Of a DNA stretch of 64,000 nucleotides, positions 1 through 8,331 are shown one piece after another; position 1 is the first letter of the stretch; each line of letters starts with the position of its first letter. A program made the position numbers and the translations under genes. The DNA is from Phycisphaerales bacterium. GTDB lineage: Bacteria; Planctomycetota; Phycisphaerae; Phycisphaerales; UBA1924. The notes under the pieces are model-generated. The model saw only the letters and a program-made list of their open reading frames with translations. It ran no database searches and was not told the DNA's origin. Location of the stretch: assembly GCA_030149165.1 (NCBI GenBank), contig JASBRY010000009.1, positions 1 through 64,000 on the forward strand, given 5' to 3'.

Positions 1-404
1 TGAATATGCGCCAGCGCCCACCCCCCAATACTCGCCGCACTCGCCGCCGCAAACGCCTCGATCCGATCCCCAAGCACCACCACCCAATCCGGCTCAAGCA
101 ACGAAAACGACCGACCAAACCGACCGATCCCCTTCCCCGTCGCTTCAACATCCTCCCCGCGCCCGATCCGTCCCGCCGTCTGCATCGGGATCGAGTCCGC
201 GACCTCAAACTCCGCCTTCACCTCCCGAAATGTCAGCGCCGGCTGCACCAGATGCGACCCCGCCGCCACCACCAAAAGGTCCAGCTCATCCCGATCCTGC
301 ACCGCCTTCATCACCGGCTTGAGCAACCCAAACTCCGCCCGAGTCCCCGTCACCACCAACACCCGACGCTTGCGATCCGCTTTGTTCAAACCAGTATCAC
401 TCAT
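1..404 (-). CDS. neuC: UDP-N-acetylglucosamine 2-epimerase, NeuC-type (partial)
   Basis: This is the N-terminal 134 codons of a minus-strand gene that runs off the left edge. The start is ATG at 404, giving a product beginning MSDTGLNKADRKRRVLVV. The segment VTGTRAEFGLLKPV near residue 16 is the N-terminal signature of hydrolysing UDP-GlcNAc 2-epimerases of the NeuC/LegG kind; WecB enzymes usually have GTRPE instead. It is followed by the family-like GSHL segment (a GSHL..P..TFREV context) and a VVLGDRIEAFAAASAAS stretch, which matches the VxGDRxE nucleotide-sugar motif. The family makes ManNAc-type sugars for sialic or legionaminic acid-like glycans. The exact substrate cannot be told from this fragment. 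The next gene upstream ends 9 bases away at 413, so they may be cotranscribed. Confidence 0.8.
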   Translation of the reverse strand, partial: MSDTGLNKADRKRRVLVVTGTRAEFGLLKPVMKAVQDRDELDLLVVAAGSHLVQPALTFREVKAEFEVADSIPMQTAGRIGRGEDVEATGKGIGRFGRSFSLLEPDWVVVLGDRIEAFAAASAASIGGWALAHI

Positions 405-412
405 GCCCGATC

Positions 413-946
413 CTAGCCAGCCGAATCTTCTTTCCCACACTCAGGACACACACGATCAGCCAAGCCCTCAAGCGAATATCCACACCCCACACAACATCTT
501 GCCAACTGCCGTCGCCGTTCCACACCATGCCACAACCACCAAGACAACACCCCCAACACCACAGCAATATATACCATGGGCAACTCAACCCATCGATGAG
601 GTCCGCGTGCTCCATGCGCACCTGTATCTGTAGACGGCGCAGACCACCAACGAGTATTCTGACTCCTCGAATCAACTCCAGTCAAAACATGAGGTGTCCA
701 GGTCGTCTTTGAAGGCGCGGCGAACAGCATATTGGGAGCGTAAATGGGATTGCGTTCGACAATCAGTCGTGCGTAGACAAGCCGTACCCCATACATGGTT
801 TTTGTATAGTTCGGATGAAGACCAACCACCATCAGCATTGGCCGAACCCATATCGATATAGGGATCGATACCAACACCAAGAAGCAGCACAACCAAACTG
901 TCCACCGCCCAATCCCCCGCAATTTCTTCTGCTTCTTACCCCCCAT
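413..946 (-). CDS. Two-TM membrane protein with C-terminal zinc ribbon
   Basis: Hypothetical protein of 177 residues. I chose the ATG at 946 (MGGKKQKK), which overlaps the last 11 bases of truA and suggests translational coupling. An upstream in-frame start at 1045 would push the gene deep into truA. A hydrophobic segment lies near residues 14-35 and another at about 120-140. After the second TM comes a zinc ribbon with CCVGCGYSLEGL and CPECGKE, two CxxC knuckles. This CxxCGYxLxGL...CPECG form recurs in small planctomycete membrane proteins. The loop between the two TMs is about 85 residues and would be extracytoplasmic if the ribbon is cytoplasmic. Function unknown. Confidence 0.72.
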   Translation of the reverse strand: MGGKKQKKLRGIGRWTVWLCCFLVLVSIPISIWVRPMLMVVGLHPNYTKTMYGVRLVYARLIVERNPIYAPNMLFAAPSKTTWTPHVLTGVDSRSQNTRWWSAPSTDTGAHGARGPHRWVELPMVYIAVVLGVLSWWLWHGVERRRQLARCCVGCGYSLEGLADRVCPECGKEDSAG

Positions 947-1832
947 ACCGAATCCACTCCAGCCGCAGCCCCATCGGAGGCAGCGTCGGACCACGATTCG
1001 AGAGCCGATCCGCGCTCTCCACCACCCCGCGCACATCCTCAACACTCATCTTCCCCCGCCCCACTTCCATCAGCGTCCCCGCGATGATCCGCACCATGTT
1101 GTACAAAAAACCCGACCCCGAAACCCGCACCCGAACCAACTTCACCCCATCACCAACCCCAAGCACATCCGCACCCCCACCAACCTCCTCCACCGAACAA
1201 TCAAAGATCTCCCGCACCGTCGTCTTCCGCCCATGATTGATCTGCGCAAAGCCCGCAAAGTCGTGCTCCCCGATCAGAACCCGCGCCGCCTCGTTCATCT
1301 TCGCTACATCAAGCTCATACCAAGTATGCCACACATACCGCCGCCCAAACACCGGCCGCGCCTCCCCGCACGCGATCGTGTAGGTGTACTCCTTACTCCT
1401 CGCGTCACCGATCGGACTGAAGTCCTCATCAACAACCTCCGCGCTCCGAACAAGCACATCGCGAGGCAGCCGCGCATTGACCGCCTTCACCAACGGCTCG
1501 CACCCCCGCTCACGCGGCCACCCAACACCCTTGCTCACATCAGGCTCGCTCACAAAGCTCGCCACCTGCCCCCACGCATGCACTCCCGAATCCGTCCGCG
1601 AAGCACCAGTGACTATCACTTCCTCCCGAAGCACCTCGCGCACCGCGCGCTCCAGCACCTCCTGTACCGTTCGCAGCTGCGCCCGCTCCACCCCATCGCG
1701 CATCACGCGCCCGATCTCTTTGTCATCCGATACAACAACCTCACCACCTTCCACCGGAGGTTCCTGCTTTTGCCAACCATAAAAATCCGTACCGTCGTAC
1801 GCCACCGTCAACTTATACCGAACCCCGCCCAT
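936..1832 (-). CDS. truA: tRNA pseudouridine(38-40) synthase TruA
   Basis: TruA isomerises uridines 38-40 in the tRNA anticodon stem-loop to pseudouridine. The 298-residue product opens with KLTVAYDGTDFYGWQ (residues 7-21), the TruA N-terminal signature. The catalytic aspartate is D81 in GASRTDSGVHAWGQV, and the C-terminal half has SGSGFLYNMVRIIAGTL. Length is slightly above the usual 245-270 because of an insertion at about residues 24-52 (Glu/Val-rich, ending VERAQLRTVQ). The start ATG at 1832 shares its A with the TGA of the upstream small membrane protein (TGATG), and the 3' end overlaps the start of the next gene, so 413-2068 reads as one coupled unit. Confidence 0.95.
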   Translation of the reverse strand: MGGVRYKLTVAYDGTDFYGWQKQEPPVEGGEVVVSDDKEIGRVMRDGVERAQLRTVQEVLERAVREVLREEVIVTGASRTDSGVHAWGQVASFVSEPDVSKGVGWPRERGCEPLVKAVNARLPRDVLVRSAEVVDEDFSPIGDARSKEYTYTIACGEARPVFGRRYVWHTWYELDVAKMNEAARVLIGEHDFAGFAQINHGRKTTVREIFDCSVEEVGGGADVLGVGDGVKLVRVRVSGSGFLYNMVRIIAGTLMEVGRGKMSVEDVRGVVESADRLSNRGPTLPPMGLRLEWIRYGG

Positions 1833-2068
1833 CAGTCCCGCTTCTCAGCAGAATCATCCCCACCAGACTCAGCGCCCACACCATCAAAGTCGCGGATCAC
1901 CGTCGTCTCACTCGCGCTCGAGCCGGGACTCCCCCCGCCGTGCCCAAACCGCTTGTACTCCGAATCCGCCCACTGATCCCCCACCTTCCACCACACCAGC
2001 GTAAACACACCCGCACCCAGCGCCAGCACCAATCCCCCGATCAGCCAAACTGCCCAGTGGTCCAACAT
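1832..2068 (-). CDS. Small single-TM membrane protein
   Basis: A 78-residue protein starting at the ATG at 2068; a GTG at 2074 is an alternative. One hydrophobic segment at about residues 5-28 (LIGGLVLALGAGVFTLVWW) is followed by a polar, Gly/Ser/Asp-rich tail ending DSAEKRD. The stop codon overlaps the truA start as TGATG. It sits 14 bases downstream of nuoG, so nuoG, this gene and truA are probably cotranscribed. I recognise no family. It might be a small accessory membrane protein, but nothing in the sequence ties it to complex I. Confidence 0.6.
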   Translation of the reverse strand: MLDHWAVWLIGGLVLALGAGVFTLVWWKVGDQWADSEYKRFGHGGGSPGSSASETTVIRDFDGVGAESGGDDSAEKRD

Positions 2069-2081
2069 CAGCACATCCCAA

Positions 2082-3818
2082 TCAGAGCGTCACCATCTCC
2101 ATGTCGCTCTCAACTGTTTCTCCCTCAGGAGATCCAACAACCGAATCCACATACCCCGACAACGATCCGATCTTGCTCATCTCGCCGCGCACACTGTCCG
2201 CACAGAACAGCTCGCCGCGTTCAAGATTCACGCTCTCGCTCGCGCCCGACACCTGACCAGGCTGATCGTCCACCACCTGCGCCCCAAACGCCGGCGGATG
2301 CCGCTCGAGCGTGCCGCCCGATGACAGCTCGATCAGATCCATCGCGATCTGCCCCTCGCTCTTACTCGCATGCTGTGTCGGGATCGCCTGATCAAAGTGC
2401 TGCACGATGCCATCGCAGTTCTCAAAGCTTCCCGCCTTCTCCGCGAAGGTCGCGCTCGGAAGCACCACACCCGCCATCTCAACAAGCGCCGAGTCGAGCG
2501 TATCCATCAGCACGATCTCGCTGTCGCTCACCGACTTGATCAGCTCATCCGTCACCCAGTCGCTCGGATAGTTGCCCGTGAGCACCACACAACCAAAGCC
2601 ACTCGCATCACGCAGGAACGATCCGAACTCCCCGCCCATCGCGTTCATCGATTCAAGCACTCGGCGAACACCGCGCGCATTGGGGGCCTTCTCCGCGCGA
2701 GCCACAAAGTCCTTCGCGCCCCCTGTATTCTTAAACACCCGATCCTCGCCATCGACAGGCACACCGCCGAGGTAGAACTTCGCCGAGTCATCAATCGCCC
2801 GCACCGCCGTGACCAGCGCAAACGCTTCTTCGCTCGTCAGCATCGGAGACACAACCACACCAAGCGAACCATCGGCGCGCATCATGTCGATCGCCTGACG
2901 AAGCGCACGCGTCCAGCTCGCCTCAACCATCATCCCGTGCTCGCGCCGCATCGGTCCGACCAACCGATCCTCGCTGTGCACAAACTTCCACCCATAACGA
3001 ACCTCGTCCGTCATCCACCAAGTATTGATGTCCATGTTCTCGCGGGGTTTCAATCGATACACCATCCCCTGATTGTGCTCGACCCAAATATTGTCCCCCG
3101 ACGAGGTCAGCGGATCGATCCCCGCCGTCCGCTTCAGGAACCACACACGCTGAGTGAACAAGAAGTCCTTATCAAGCAGCGCCCCAACAGGACACAGATC
3201 AATCACATTGCTCGCGATCGGATTATCCAGTGGAACACCAGGGAACACATCGATCTGACTCTGGTTCCCGCGCCCATCAATCATCAGCTCAGTCGTCCCC
3301 GCGACCTCGTCCGCGAACCGCACGCACCGCGTGCACATGATGCACCGATCAGAGTACAGATACACATTGGGACCCAAGTCCTTCTTCGGCTGCTTCACCT
3401 TCTGATCCGTGAACCGTGAGTGACCACGACCATACTGATACGAGAAGTCCTGCAGCGTGCACTCGCCCGCCTGATCACACACCGGACAATCCAATGGGTG
3501 ATTAATGAGCAGATACTCCATCACCGCCTTCTGATTCGTGACCGCCGACTCGCTCTCCGTCGTGACGACCATCCCCTCCGCCGCCTCAGTCGAACAAGTC
3601 GGGAGCAGCTTCCCACCCATCATCAGCTCAAGCTTCCCGTCATTGCGCGGATTCGGCGCCGAGACCTGAGCCAAACAGATCCGGCACTGCGCCGGCACAC
3701 TCAACCCCTTGTGATAACAGTACTGAGGGATATCAACCCCGCACCGATTGGCAACATCGAGAATCTTCTCGCCCTGCTCAAACTCACACACAAGCCCGTT
3801 GATCGTAATGCTGCCCAT
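2082..3818 (-). CDS. nuoG: NADH-quinone oxidoreductase subunit G (short form)
   Basis: Iron-sulfur subunit of respiratory complex I, passing electrons from the NADH-oxidising module toward quinone. The start is ATG at 3818 (MGSITINGL), a typical beginning for the 2Fe-2S domain; an earlier in-frame ATG adds only low-complexity residues. In the 578-residue product the 2Fe-2S ligands are C34, C45, C48 and C75. The His-Cys cluster N3 has H107, C111, C114 and C120. The N4 cluster has C159, C162, C165 and C209 (DLCPVG). A degenerate molybdopterin-oxidoreductase-like region follows from about 240 to 480. E. coli NuoG is about 900 residues, so the C-terminal domain is strongly reduced. No other nuo gene is in the window. 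Confidence 0.88.
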   Translation of the reverse strand: MGSITINGLVCEFEQGEKILDVANRCGVDIPQYCYHKGLSVPAQCRICLAQVSAPNPRNDGKLELMMGGKLLPTCSTEAAEGMVVTTESESAVTNQKAVMEYLLINHPLDCPVCDQAGECTLQDFSYQYGRGHSRFTDQKVKQPKKDLGPNVYLYSDRCIMCTRCVRFADEVAGTTELMIDGRGNQSQIDVFPGVPLDNPIASNVIDLCPVGALLDKDFLFTQRVWFLKRTAGIDPLTSSGDNIWVEHNQGMVYRLKPRENMDINTWWMTDEVRYGWKFVHSEDRLVGPMRREHGMMVEASWTRALRQAIDMMRADGSLGVVVSPMLTSEEAFALVTAVRAIDDSAKFYLGGVPVDGEDRVFKNTGGAKDFVARAEKAPNARGVRRVLESMNAMGGEFGSFLRDASGFGCVVLTGNYPSDWVTDELIKSVSDSEIVLMDTLDSALVEMAGVVLPSATFAEKAGSFENCDGIVQHFDQAIPTQHASKSEGQIAMDLIELSSGGTLERHPPAFGAQVVDDQPGQVSGASESVNLERGELFCADSVRGEMSKIGSLSGYVDSVVGSPEGETVESDMEMVTL

Positions 3819-3999
3819 ATCAACCTCATACCGGCGCTCAAGAAGCCGTGCCCGACGACAAAGACCGTCAACAAAGACCGCCACCGCGCACACACAACAC
3901 CGACACTCCGTCGGCTGCCCTCTACTCTAGCACGCTCCCCCCACCATCTCCCCAAAAACCAACCCCGCAAGCCCCAACCCACCAGCACCAACCCCAAAA

Positions 4000-4815
4000 C
4001 TAAGGCTGGTCATCCTTATCCATCAACTCCCAGTGCAAGATGTCCTCGTCAACCTCAGCAGGCAAACTCCCCGCACGATCCCAGTCCCCCGCGATCTCCC
4101 AGAACCGCGCCAAACCCCACAAGTCCTCAAAGTCCGGATCAACCCGCCACCATCCGCCCCCCGTATTGAGGTCATACCCCGAGTCCACACACATCTTCCA
4201 GTACCCCATCGCCCGCTCGCGCTCACCCGCCACCGCCCAGTAGCACGCCAGGTTGTACGCCGCGTTCGTACTCACCCCTGAAATCAAAGGCGTATCAACA
4301 GGATCAATCCCACCAACACCTACCGCACGCCCCGTCGCCGACTCTGCGATCAAAGCCACCTTCCGAAAGTCCGCGCGCGATTCCTCTACACGCCCCAAAC
4401 CACGCAGCGCCCACCCACGCATGTAATACGCGTTGCTCAACGACCCAACCCCCATCTCATCAAAGTCCCACCCCTCAACAATCCGCAACAACTCCTCCCA
4501 GCTGCTCCGCTCAATCGTCCGATCCATGTCCCAACTGCGATACCGATACGCATACCCCCGATTCAACCAGGATCGCGGATCTTTCGGATAATGCACAATG
4601 AGCTCGTCCCCCGCCGCCCGAGCAATCCGCCCCTGACCACTCGCCATCCCCCCACGAACATTCCCGATCAGCCGCTCCGCAGTCGGATGAGCATCCATCG
4701 CCCGCGCCCGAGGCGATCGCGCTCGATCAATCTCCGAAAAACCGATCACATACACAAACCCCACAAACGCAAAGATCAACGCCGTCACCACCACATGCTT
4801 GACCGTAATCCCCAT
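4000..4815 (-). CDS. Membrane-anchored TPR-like protein
   Basis: A 271-residue protein with an N-terminal membrane anchor (about residues 8-27, VVVTALIFAFVGFVYVIGF) and no clear signal-peptidase site. The rest is helical, with TPR-like pieces: a segment around residues 80-110 with WLNRGYAYRYRSW, then NAYYMRGWALRGLGRVEESRADF, then NAAYNLACYWAVAGERERAMGYW. TPR domains mediate protein-protein contacts; the partner is unknown. The gene begins 47 bases from the divergent hisS, so they probably share a promoter region. The stop lies 181 bases from the nuoG start. It may belong to the same minus-strand run, but the gap is wide enough for a separate promoter. Confidence 0.65.
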   Translation of the reverse strand: MGITVKHVVVTALIFAFVGFVYVIGFSEIDRARSPRARAMDAHPTAERLIGNVRGGMASGQGRIARAAGDELIVHYPKDPRSWLNRGYAYRYRSWDMDRTIERSSWEELLRIVEGWDFDEMGVGSLSNAYYMRGWALRGLGRVEESRADFRKVALIAESATGRAVGVGGIDPVDTPLISGVSTNAAYNLACYWAVAGERERAMGYWKMCVDSGYDLNTGGGWWRVDPDFEDLWGLARFWEIAGDWDRAGSLPAEVDEDILHWELMDKDDQP

Positions 4816-4862
4816 ACAACACTCCTACTTCTTCTCCCCGCTCCGCTCCTACCCTATCACAA

Positions 4863-6416
4863 ATGTCCAAGTCTTCAAAATCAATCCAACCCCCAAAGGG
4901 CACCCGCGACCTCTACCCCCAAGATGTCCTCGTACGCCGCTACATACAAAACGCCTGGCGCGACGCCTCCCTCCGCTGTGGATTCGACGAAATCGAAGGA
5001 CCAACCTTCGAAACCTCAAACCTCTATTCGATCAAGTCCGGAGAAGGGATCCTCAACGAACTCTTCCAAGTCTTCTCCGGAAAAGGAGGACAAGAAACCC
5101 TCGACAAACTCGTCAAACAAGGCAAAGCCGACTTCGCCCTCCGCCCAGAGTTCACCCCCACCCTCGCCCGCATGTACGCCGCGCGAGCCAAACAACTCAC
5201 CAAACCCTGCAAATGGTTCACCGCAGGCCCCTACTTCCGAGCCGAACGCCCCCAAAGAGGCCGCCTCCGTGAGTTCCTCCAATGGAACTGCGACATCATC
5301 GGGCTCCCCGGCGAAGGACCAGAAGCTATCGCGCAAACTAACTACGAAATATGGGCCGTGAACTCAAACCTCATCGCTGATCTCGGGCTCGCAGGTTCAT
5401 GCGACCTCAGATACAACGACCGTGAAGCCATTGTCGAGGTGCTTCGTTTACTACTCATTAACAGCGAATCAGCTCCGAAGTCAGAACTGGGTGATGATCG
5501 GATTATCCAAATTCTGAACATACTTGATAAAAGAGCAAAGATGAAGCTCAATGAAGTGGAGGCCAAGCTTGCTGAGCTAGGCATATCACTCCGGCGACTC
5601 GATGATGCAACAGACCGGCTATCAGAGCTTTTTGAGACTCAAGGTGATTCGTCAATTGCTAGAAATCGACAAGGTGATGCTCTCTTCGACGGATCAGATG
5701 TAATCCGAGAAGATGGACCACTGAACCGGACTCTCGCTCAAGCCAGTGTCACAGGTTTAAATGATAAGCAAACCGTTGTGTTTGACCCATCAATCGTTCG
5801 CGGCCTTGCCTACTACACCGGTATGGTCTTCGAACTCATCGCCGAAGGCGAACGAGCCGTCGCCGGCGGAGGACGCTACGACAACCTCATCGAGCTCATG
5901 GGAGGCCCACCAACCCCCGCCGTCGGATTCGCCATGGGAGATGTCGTCCTCACCAACCTCCTCGAAGATAACAACCTCATCCCCGAGGGCGCAGAACTCA
6001 TGGAAGCCGTCGCAAGACCCCAAGCCTCCATCCGTCCCGAGGCCTTCATCGCCGTCCCCAACGACGTAGAAGAGAATCGTGCCGCCGCCCAATCCCTCGC
6101 CGCAACCCTCCGTCGCGGCATCGAATCCGAAACCTATCTAAGCAGGAACGACCGCAAACCCTGGAACCCAGACCGCTACGCCGTCCGCCCACTCCACACC
6201 CGCACCTCCTACAAATCCACCACCAACCCAGGCAAACTCCGCAAAGACGCCGACTCCCAGCACGCCAAGTTCTTCATCGAGATCCACGCGCCCAACAAAG
6301 TCGAACTCACCGACATGGACAAACGAGAAGCCATCACCTCCCCAACCCACGGCTCATTCTCCATCAATCCCACAGACCCCAACTTCATCGGATCTGCACT
6401 CAACGAACTGCTCTAA
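4863..6416 (+). CDS. hisS: Histidyl-tRNA synthetase
   Basis: Charges tRNA-His with histidine. Class II motifs are present: PPKGTRDLYP at residue 10, motif 2 around 119-142 (FTAGPYFRAERPQRGRLREF), the HisRS-specific GLAYYTGMVFE near 313-323, and motif 3 with AGGGRYDNL near 333. At 517 residues it is about 90 longer than most bacterial HisRS. The extra length is mainly an insertion in the C-terminal anticodon-binding domain (around residues 420-455, with a DRKPWNPDRYAVRP stretch). Bases about 5390-5790 (the domain between motif 2 and the HisA signature) have visibly different codon use: they are less C-rich and richer in A/T than both flanks. The reading frame is intact throughout. Confidence 0.95.
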   Translation: MSKSSKSIQPPKGTRDLYPQDVLVRRYIQNAWRDASLRCGFDEIEGPTFETSNLYSIKSGEGILNELFQVFSGKGGQETLDKLVKQGKADFALRPEFTPTLARMYAARAKQLTKPCKWFTAGPYFRAERPQRGRLREFLQWNCDIIGLPGEGPEAIAQTNYEIWAVNSNLIADLGLAGSCDLRYNDREAIVEVLRLLLINSESAPKSELGDDRIIQILNILDKRAKMKLNEVEAKLAELGISLRRLDDATDRLSELFETQGDSSIARNRQGDALFDGSDVIREDGPLNRTLAQASVTGLNDKQTVVFDPSIVRGLAYYTGMVFELIAEGERAVAGGGRYDNLIELMGGPPTPAVGFAMGDVVLTNLLEDNNLIPEGAELMEAVARPQASIRPEAFIAVPNDVEENRAAAQSLAATLRRGIESETYLSRNDRKPWNPDRYAVRPLHTRTSYKSTTNPGKLRKDADSQHAKFFIEIHAPNKVELTDMDKREAITSPTHGSFSINPTDPNFIGSALNELL

Positions 6417-6436
6417 ACCCCCTACCATGACCCACC

Positions 6437-7516
6437 ATGGGCACAAAGATCCAAATCAAAAAACTCGTCAAAACCTTCGGCTCAGGCAAATCCGCCACCA
6501 ACGCCGTCGACAATCTCTCACTCGCCATCGAACCAGGTGAGCTCTTCTTCCTCCTCGGACCCTCAGGATGCGGTAAAACCACGCTCCTCCGCATGATCGC
6601 CGGCTTCATCGACCCCACCGCCGGCTCAATCGCCTTCGACGACAAAGTCGTCACCCACGACCCACCCAACAAACGCAACACAGGGATGGTCTTCCAGTCC
6701 TACGCACTCTGGCCACACATGACCGTCGCCCAGAATGTCGCCTTCGGACTCAATGTCCGCAAAATCACAGGCAAAGAACAACACGACCGCGTCATGGAAG
6801 CACTCGAAGCCGTCCAAATGGCCGAGTACGCCGACCGCAAACCCACTCAACTCTCAGGCGGACAACAACAACGCGTCGCTTTGGCGCGAGCAATAGTCAT
6901 CAAACCCTCCGTCCTCCTCCTCGACGAACCCCTCTCCAACCTCGACGCCAAACTCCGCAACGACCTCCGACTCCAGATCCGCAACATCTGCAAAGACTCC
7001 GGGATCACCACCGTCTATGTCACCCACGACCAAAAAGAAGCCCTCTCCATGGCCGACAAAGTCGCGCTCCTGCGAAAGGGACAAGTCATCCAGCTCGGCA
7101 CCCCCGTCGAGCTCTACCGCAAACCCAAATCCAAGTTCGTCGCCGAGTTCTTAGGAGAAACCAACCTCATCCACGCCCAAGCGTCAGGATCAGCGTCAAA
7201 CACCACCCTCCAAATCGAAGCCGGATCGTTCAACGCAAACCTCGACGCCGACCACACCGGAGACACCCTCATCTCCATCCGCCCCGAAGCCATCACACTC
7301 GAAAAACCTGGAACCCCAAACACCCTCCCAGGCCGTGTCCTCCACTCCACCTACCTCGGCGAAACCGCACAACACATCGTTGAACTCAAAGGCGCCCCGG
7401 ACATCAAAGTCGCGCAGATGAACCCCTTCGCCCCAACCACCATCGCGCCGAGCCCCGGAGACGAAGTCGCGCTGCACCTCAGCCCCACCGACATCGTCCC
7501 GATCGATCACGATTAA
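6437..7516 (+). CDS. ABC transporter ATP-binding protein (CUT1/FbpC type, TOBE)
   Basis: ATPase subunit of an importer of the MalK/UgpC/PotA/FbpC class. In 359 residues: Walker A GPSGCGKTT at 41-49, Q-loop at Q87, signature LSGGQQQRVALARA at 139-152, Walker B VLLLDEP at 159-165, D-loop SNLDAKLR, and H-loop in VYVTHDQKEAL. From about residue 235 a TOBE-type regulatory domain follows (ISIRPEAITL is typical). No permease or binding-protein gene lies next to it, so the substrate cannot be assigned; its partners must be elsewhere. It begins 20 bases after hisS and is probably cotranscribed with it. A strong hairpin follows at 7537-7565. Confidence 0.9.
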   Translation: MGTKIQIKKLVKTFGSGKSATNAVDNLSLAIEPGELFFLLGPSGCGKTTLLRMIAGFIDPTAGSIAFDDKVVTHDPPNKRNTGMVFQSYALWPHMTVAQNVAFGLNVRKITGKEQHDRVMEALEAVQMAEYADRKPTQLSGGQQQRVALARAIVIKPSVLLLDEPLSNLDAKLRNDLRLQIRNICKDSGITTVYVTHDQKEALSMADKVALLRKGQVIQLGTPVELYRKPKSKFVAEFLGETNLIHAQASGSASNTTLQIEAGSFNANLDADHTGDTLISIRPEAITLEKPGTPNTLPGRVLHSTYLGETAQHIVELKGAPDIKVAQMNPFAPTTIAPSPGDEVALHLSPTDIVPIDHD

Positions 7517-7536
7517 ATCATCAATAAGCAGGGTGC

Positions 7537-7565
7537 CATGGTTTGGCCGTCCTCGGCAAACCATG
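7537..7565. terminator. Inverted repeat after the ABC ATPase gene
   Basis: CATGGTTTGGCCG pairs with CGGCAAACCATG with one bulged G, leaving a short loop. It lies 20 bases after the ABC ATPase stop codon. The following bases are only weakly T-rich, so it may be a terminator or an mRNA 3'-end stabiliser. Confidence 0.45.
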
Positions 7566-7583
7566 TCTTCGCAATCTTCATTG

Positions 7584-7606
7584 AAAAACCCGCCACAAAG
7601 ACGGGT
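7584..7606 (-). terminator. Terminator of the winged-helix-like gene
   Basis: Read on the minus strand, ACCCG and CGGGT pair across a 9-base loop and are followed by TTTTC. It lies about 50 bases after the stop codon at 7653. Confidence 0.55.
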
Positions 7607-7652
7607 CATTGAAGTCCACATAAACTCAGCACTGAGTTTGGTCTTGAATCAG

Positions 7653-8096
7653 TTACTTCGCCGTGTACTGACCGCGCGCCACCTTCTTAAACACCTTCGT
7701 CTCGCGAATCAGCGCCTGATTCACAATCGTCCGGAAGTTCGCGGCCGTGGTCATGTACCCCGCATCCCGAGCCGCTTGCGCCGCATCGGTCACCGACATC
7801 GTCTTGTTCTTGAGCACGCTCTGCAGCGTATCAACAAGGTTCATCTCGTTGCGTGGACGACGACGGATACCGCCGCTCGCGCTCAGTGCGCCATAACTCG
7901 CGAGCTCAGACTCAACCGCCGCCAGTTCCGCGTGCAGACGCTCGCGCTTGCGCTCAAGACGCCCAACAACCTTCGAGCGTCGATTCATCTCTGCTTGCAG
8001 TTCCTCAAACGAAACCGCGCCCAGTTTGCCGCTCGAACGACCGCCAGCTTTCTTGGAAACCTTCTTCGATGTTTTTTTCCTTGTTCTCTTCGCCAT
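7653..8096 (-). CDS. Lys-rich, coiled-coil, winged-helix-like putative DNA-binding protein
   Basis: 147 residues from the ATG at 8096 (MAKRTRKKTSKK), preceded by a good Shine-Dalgarno sequence (AAAGGAG). The first 25 residues are a Lys/Arg/Ser tail like those of histone-like proteins. A predicted coiled coil follows at about residues 30-70 (Glu/Arg-rich, ending LAAVESELASYG). The C-terminal 60 residues (MNLVDTLQSVLKNKTMSVTDA...) have the helix spacing of a winged-helix fold with a final beta-like VFKKVARGQYTAK. I infer a nucleoid-associated or transcription-related protein; no family can be named with certainty. It lies just downstream of parB in the origin-proximal region, after an AT-rich gap. 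Confidence 0.65.
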   Translation of the reverse strand: MAKRTRKKTSKKVSKKAGGRSSGKLGAVSFEELQAEMNRRSKVVGRLERKRERLHAELAAVESELASYGALSASGGIRRRPRNEMNLVDTLQSVLKNKTMSVTDAAQAARDAGYMTTAANFRTIVNQALIRETKVFKKVARGQYTAK

Positions 8097-8331
8097 GTGA
8101 ACCCGCTCCTTTATGGGTAAGACATTCACCCGCATTGCGCGGGCTTGTGTAGTAGATCTGATATTGTGTGTTTCTAATTTCAGAGTCTAATAGTGAACAA
8201 ACAACAAGAACTTGCGGATCCAATGATCCTCAATAATGAGGCACTCTATCCAAACTGTTACATATTGTCGAGCGATCGTCACATGAATAAACAAACCATT
8301 CATTGAACAAATCAAGATTCACGAAAGAGCC
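8097..8331. other. AT-rich intergenic region between parB and the winged-helix-like gene
   Basis: 235 bases, much more AT-rich than the surroundings, especially 8150-8325. It must hold the promoter of the winged-helix-like gene. A small hairpin (CCTCA-TTAT-TGAGG) lies near 8228-8241. I see no consensus DnaA boxes. It is about 2 kb from the strand-bias flip and could contribute to origin unwinding, but nothing shows that directly. Confidence 0.4.
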
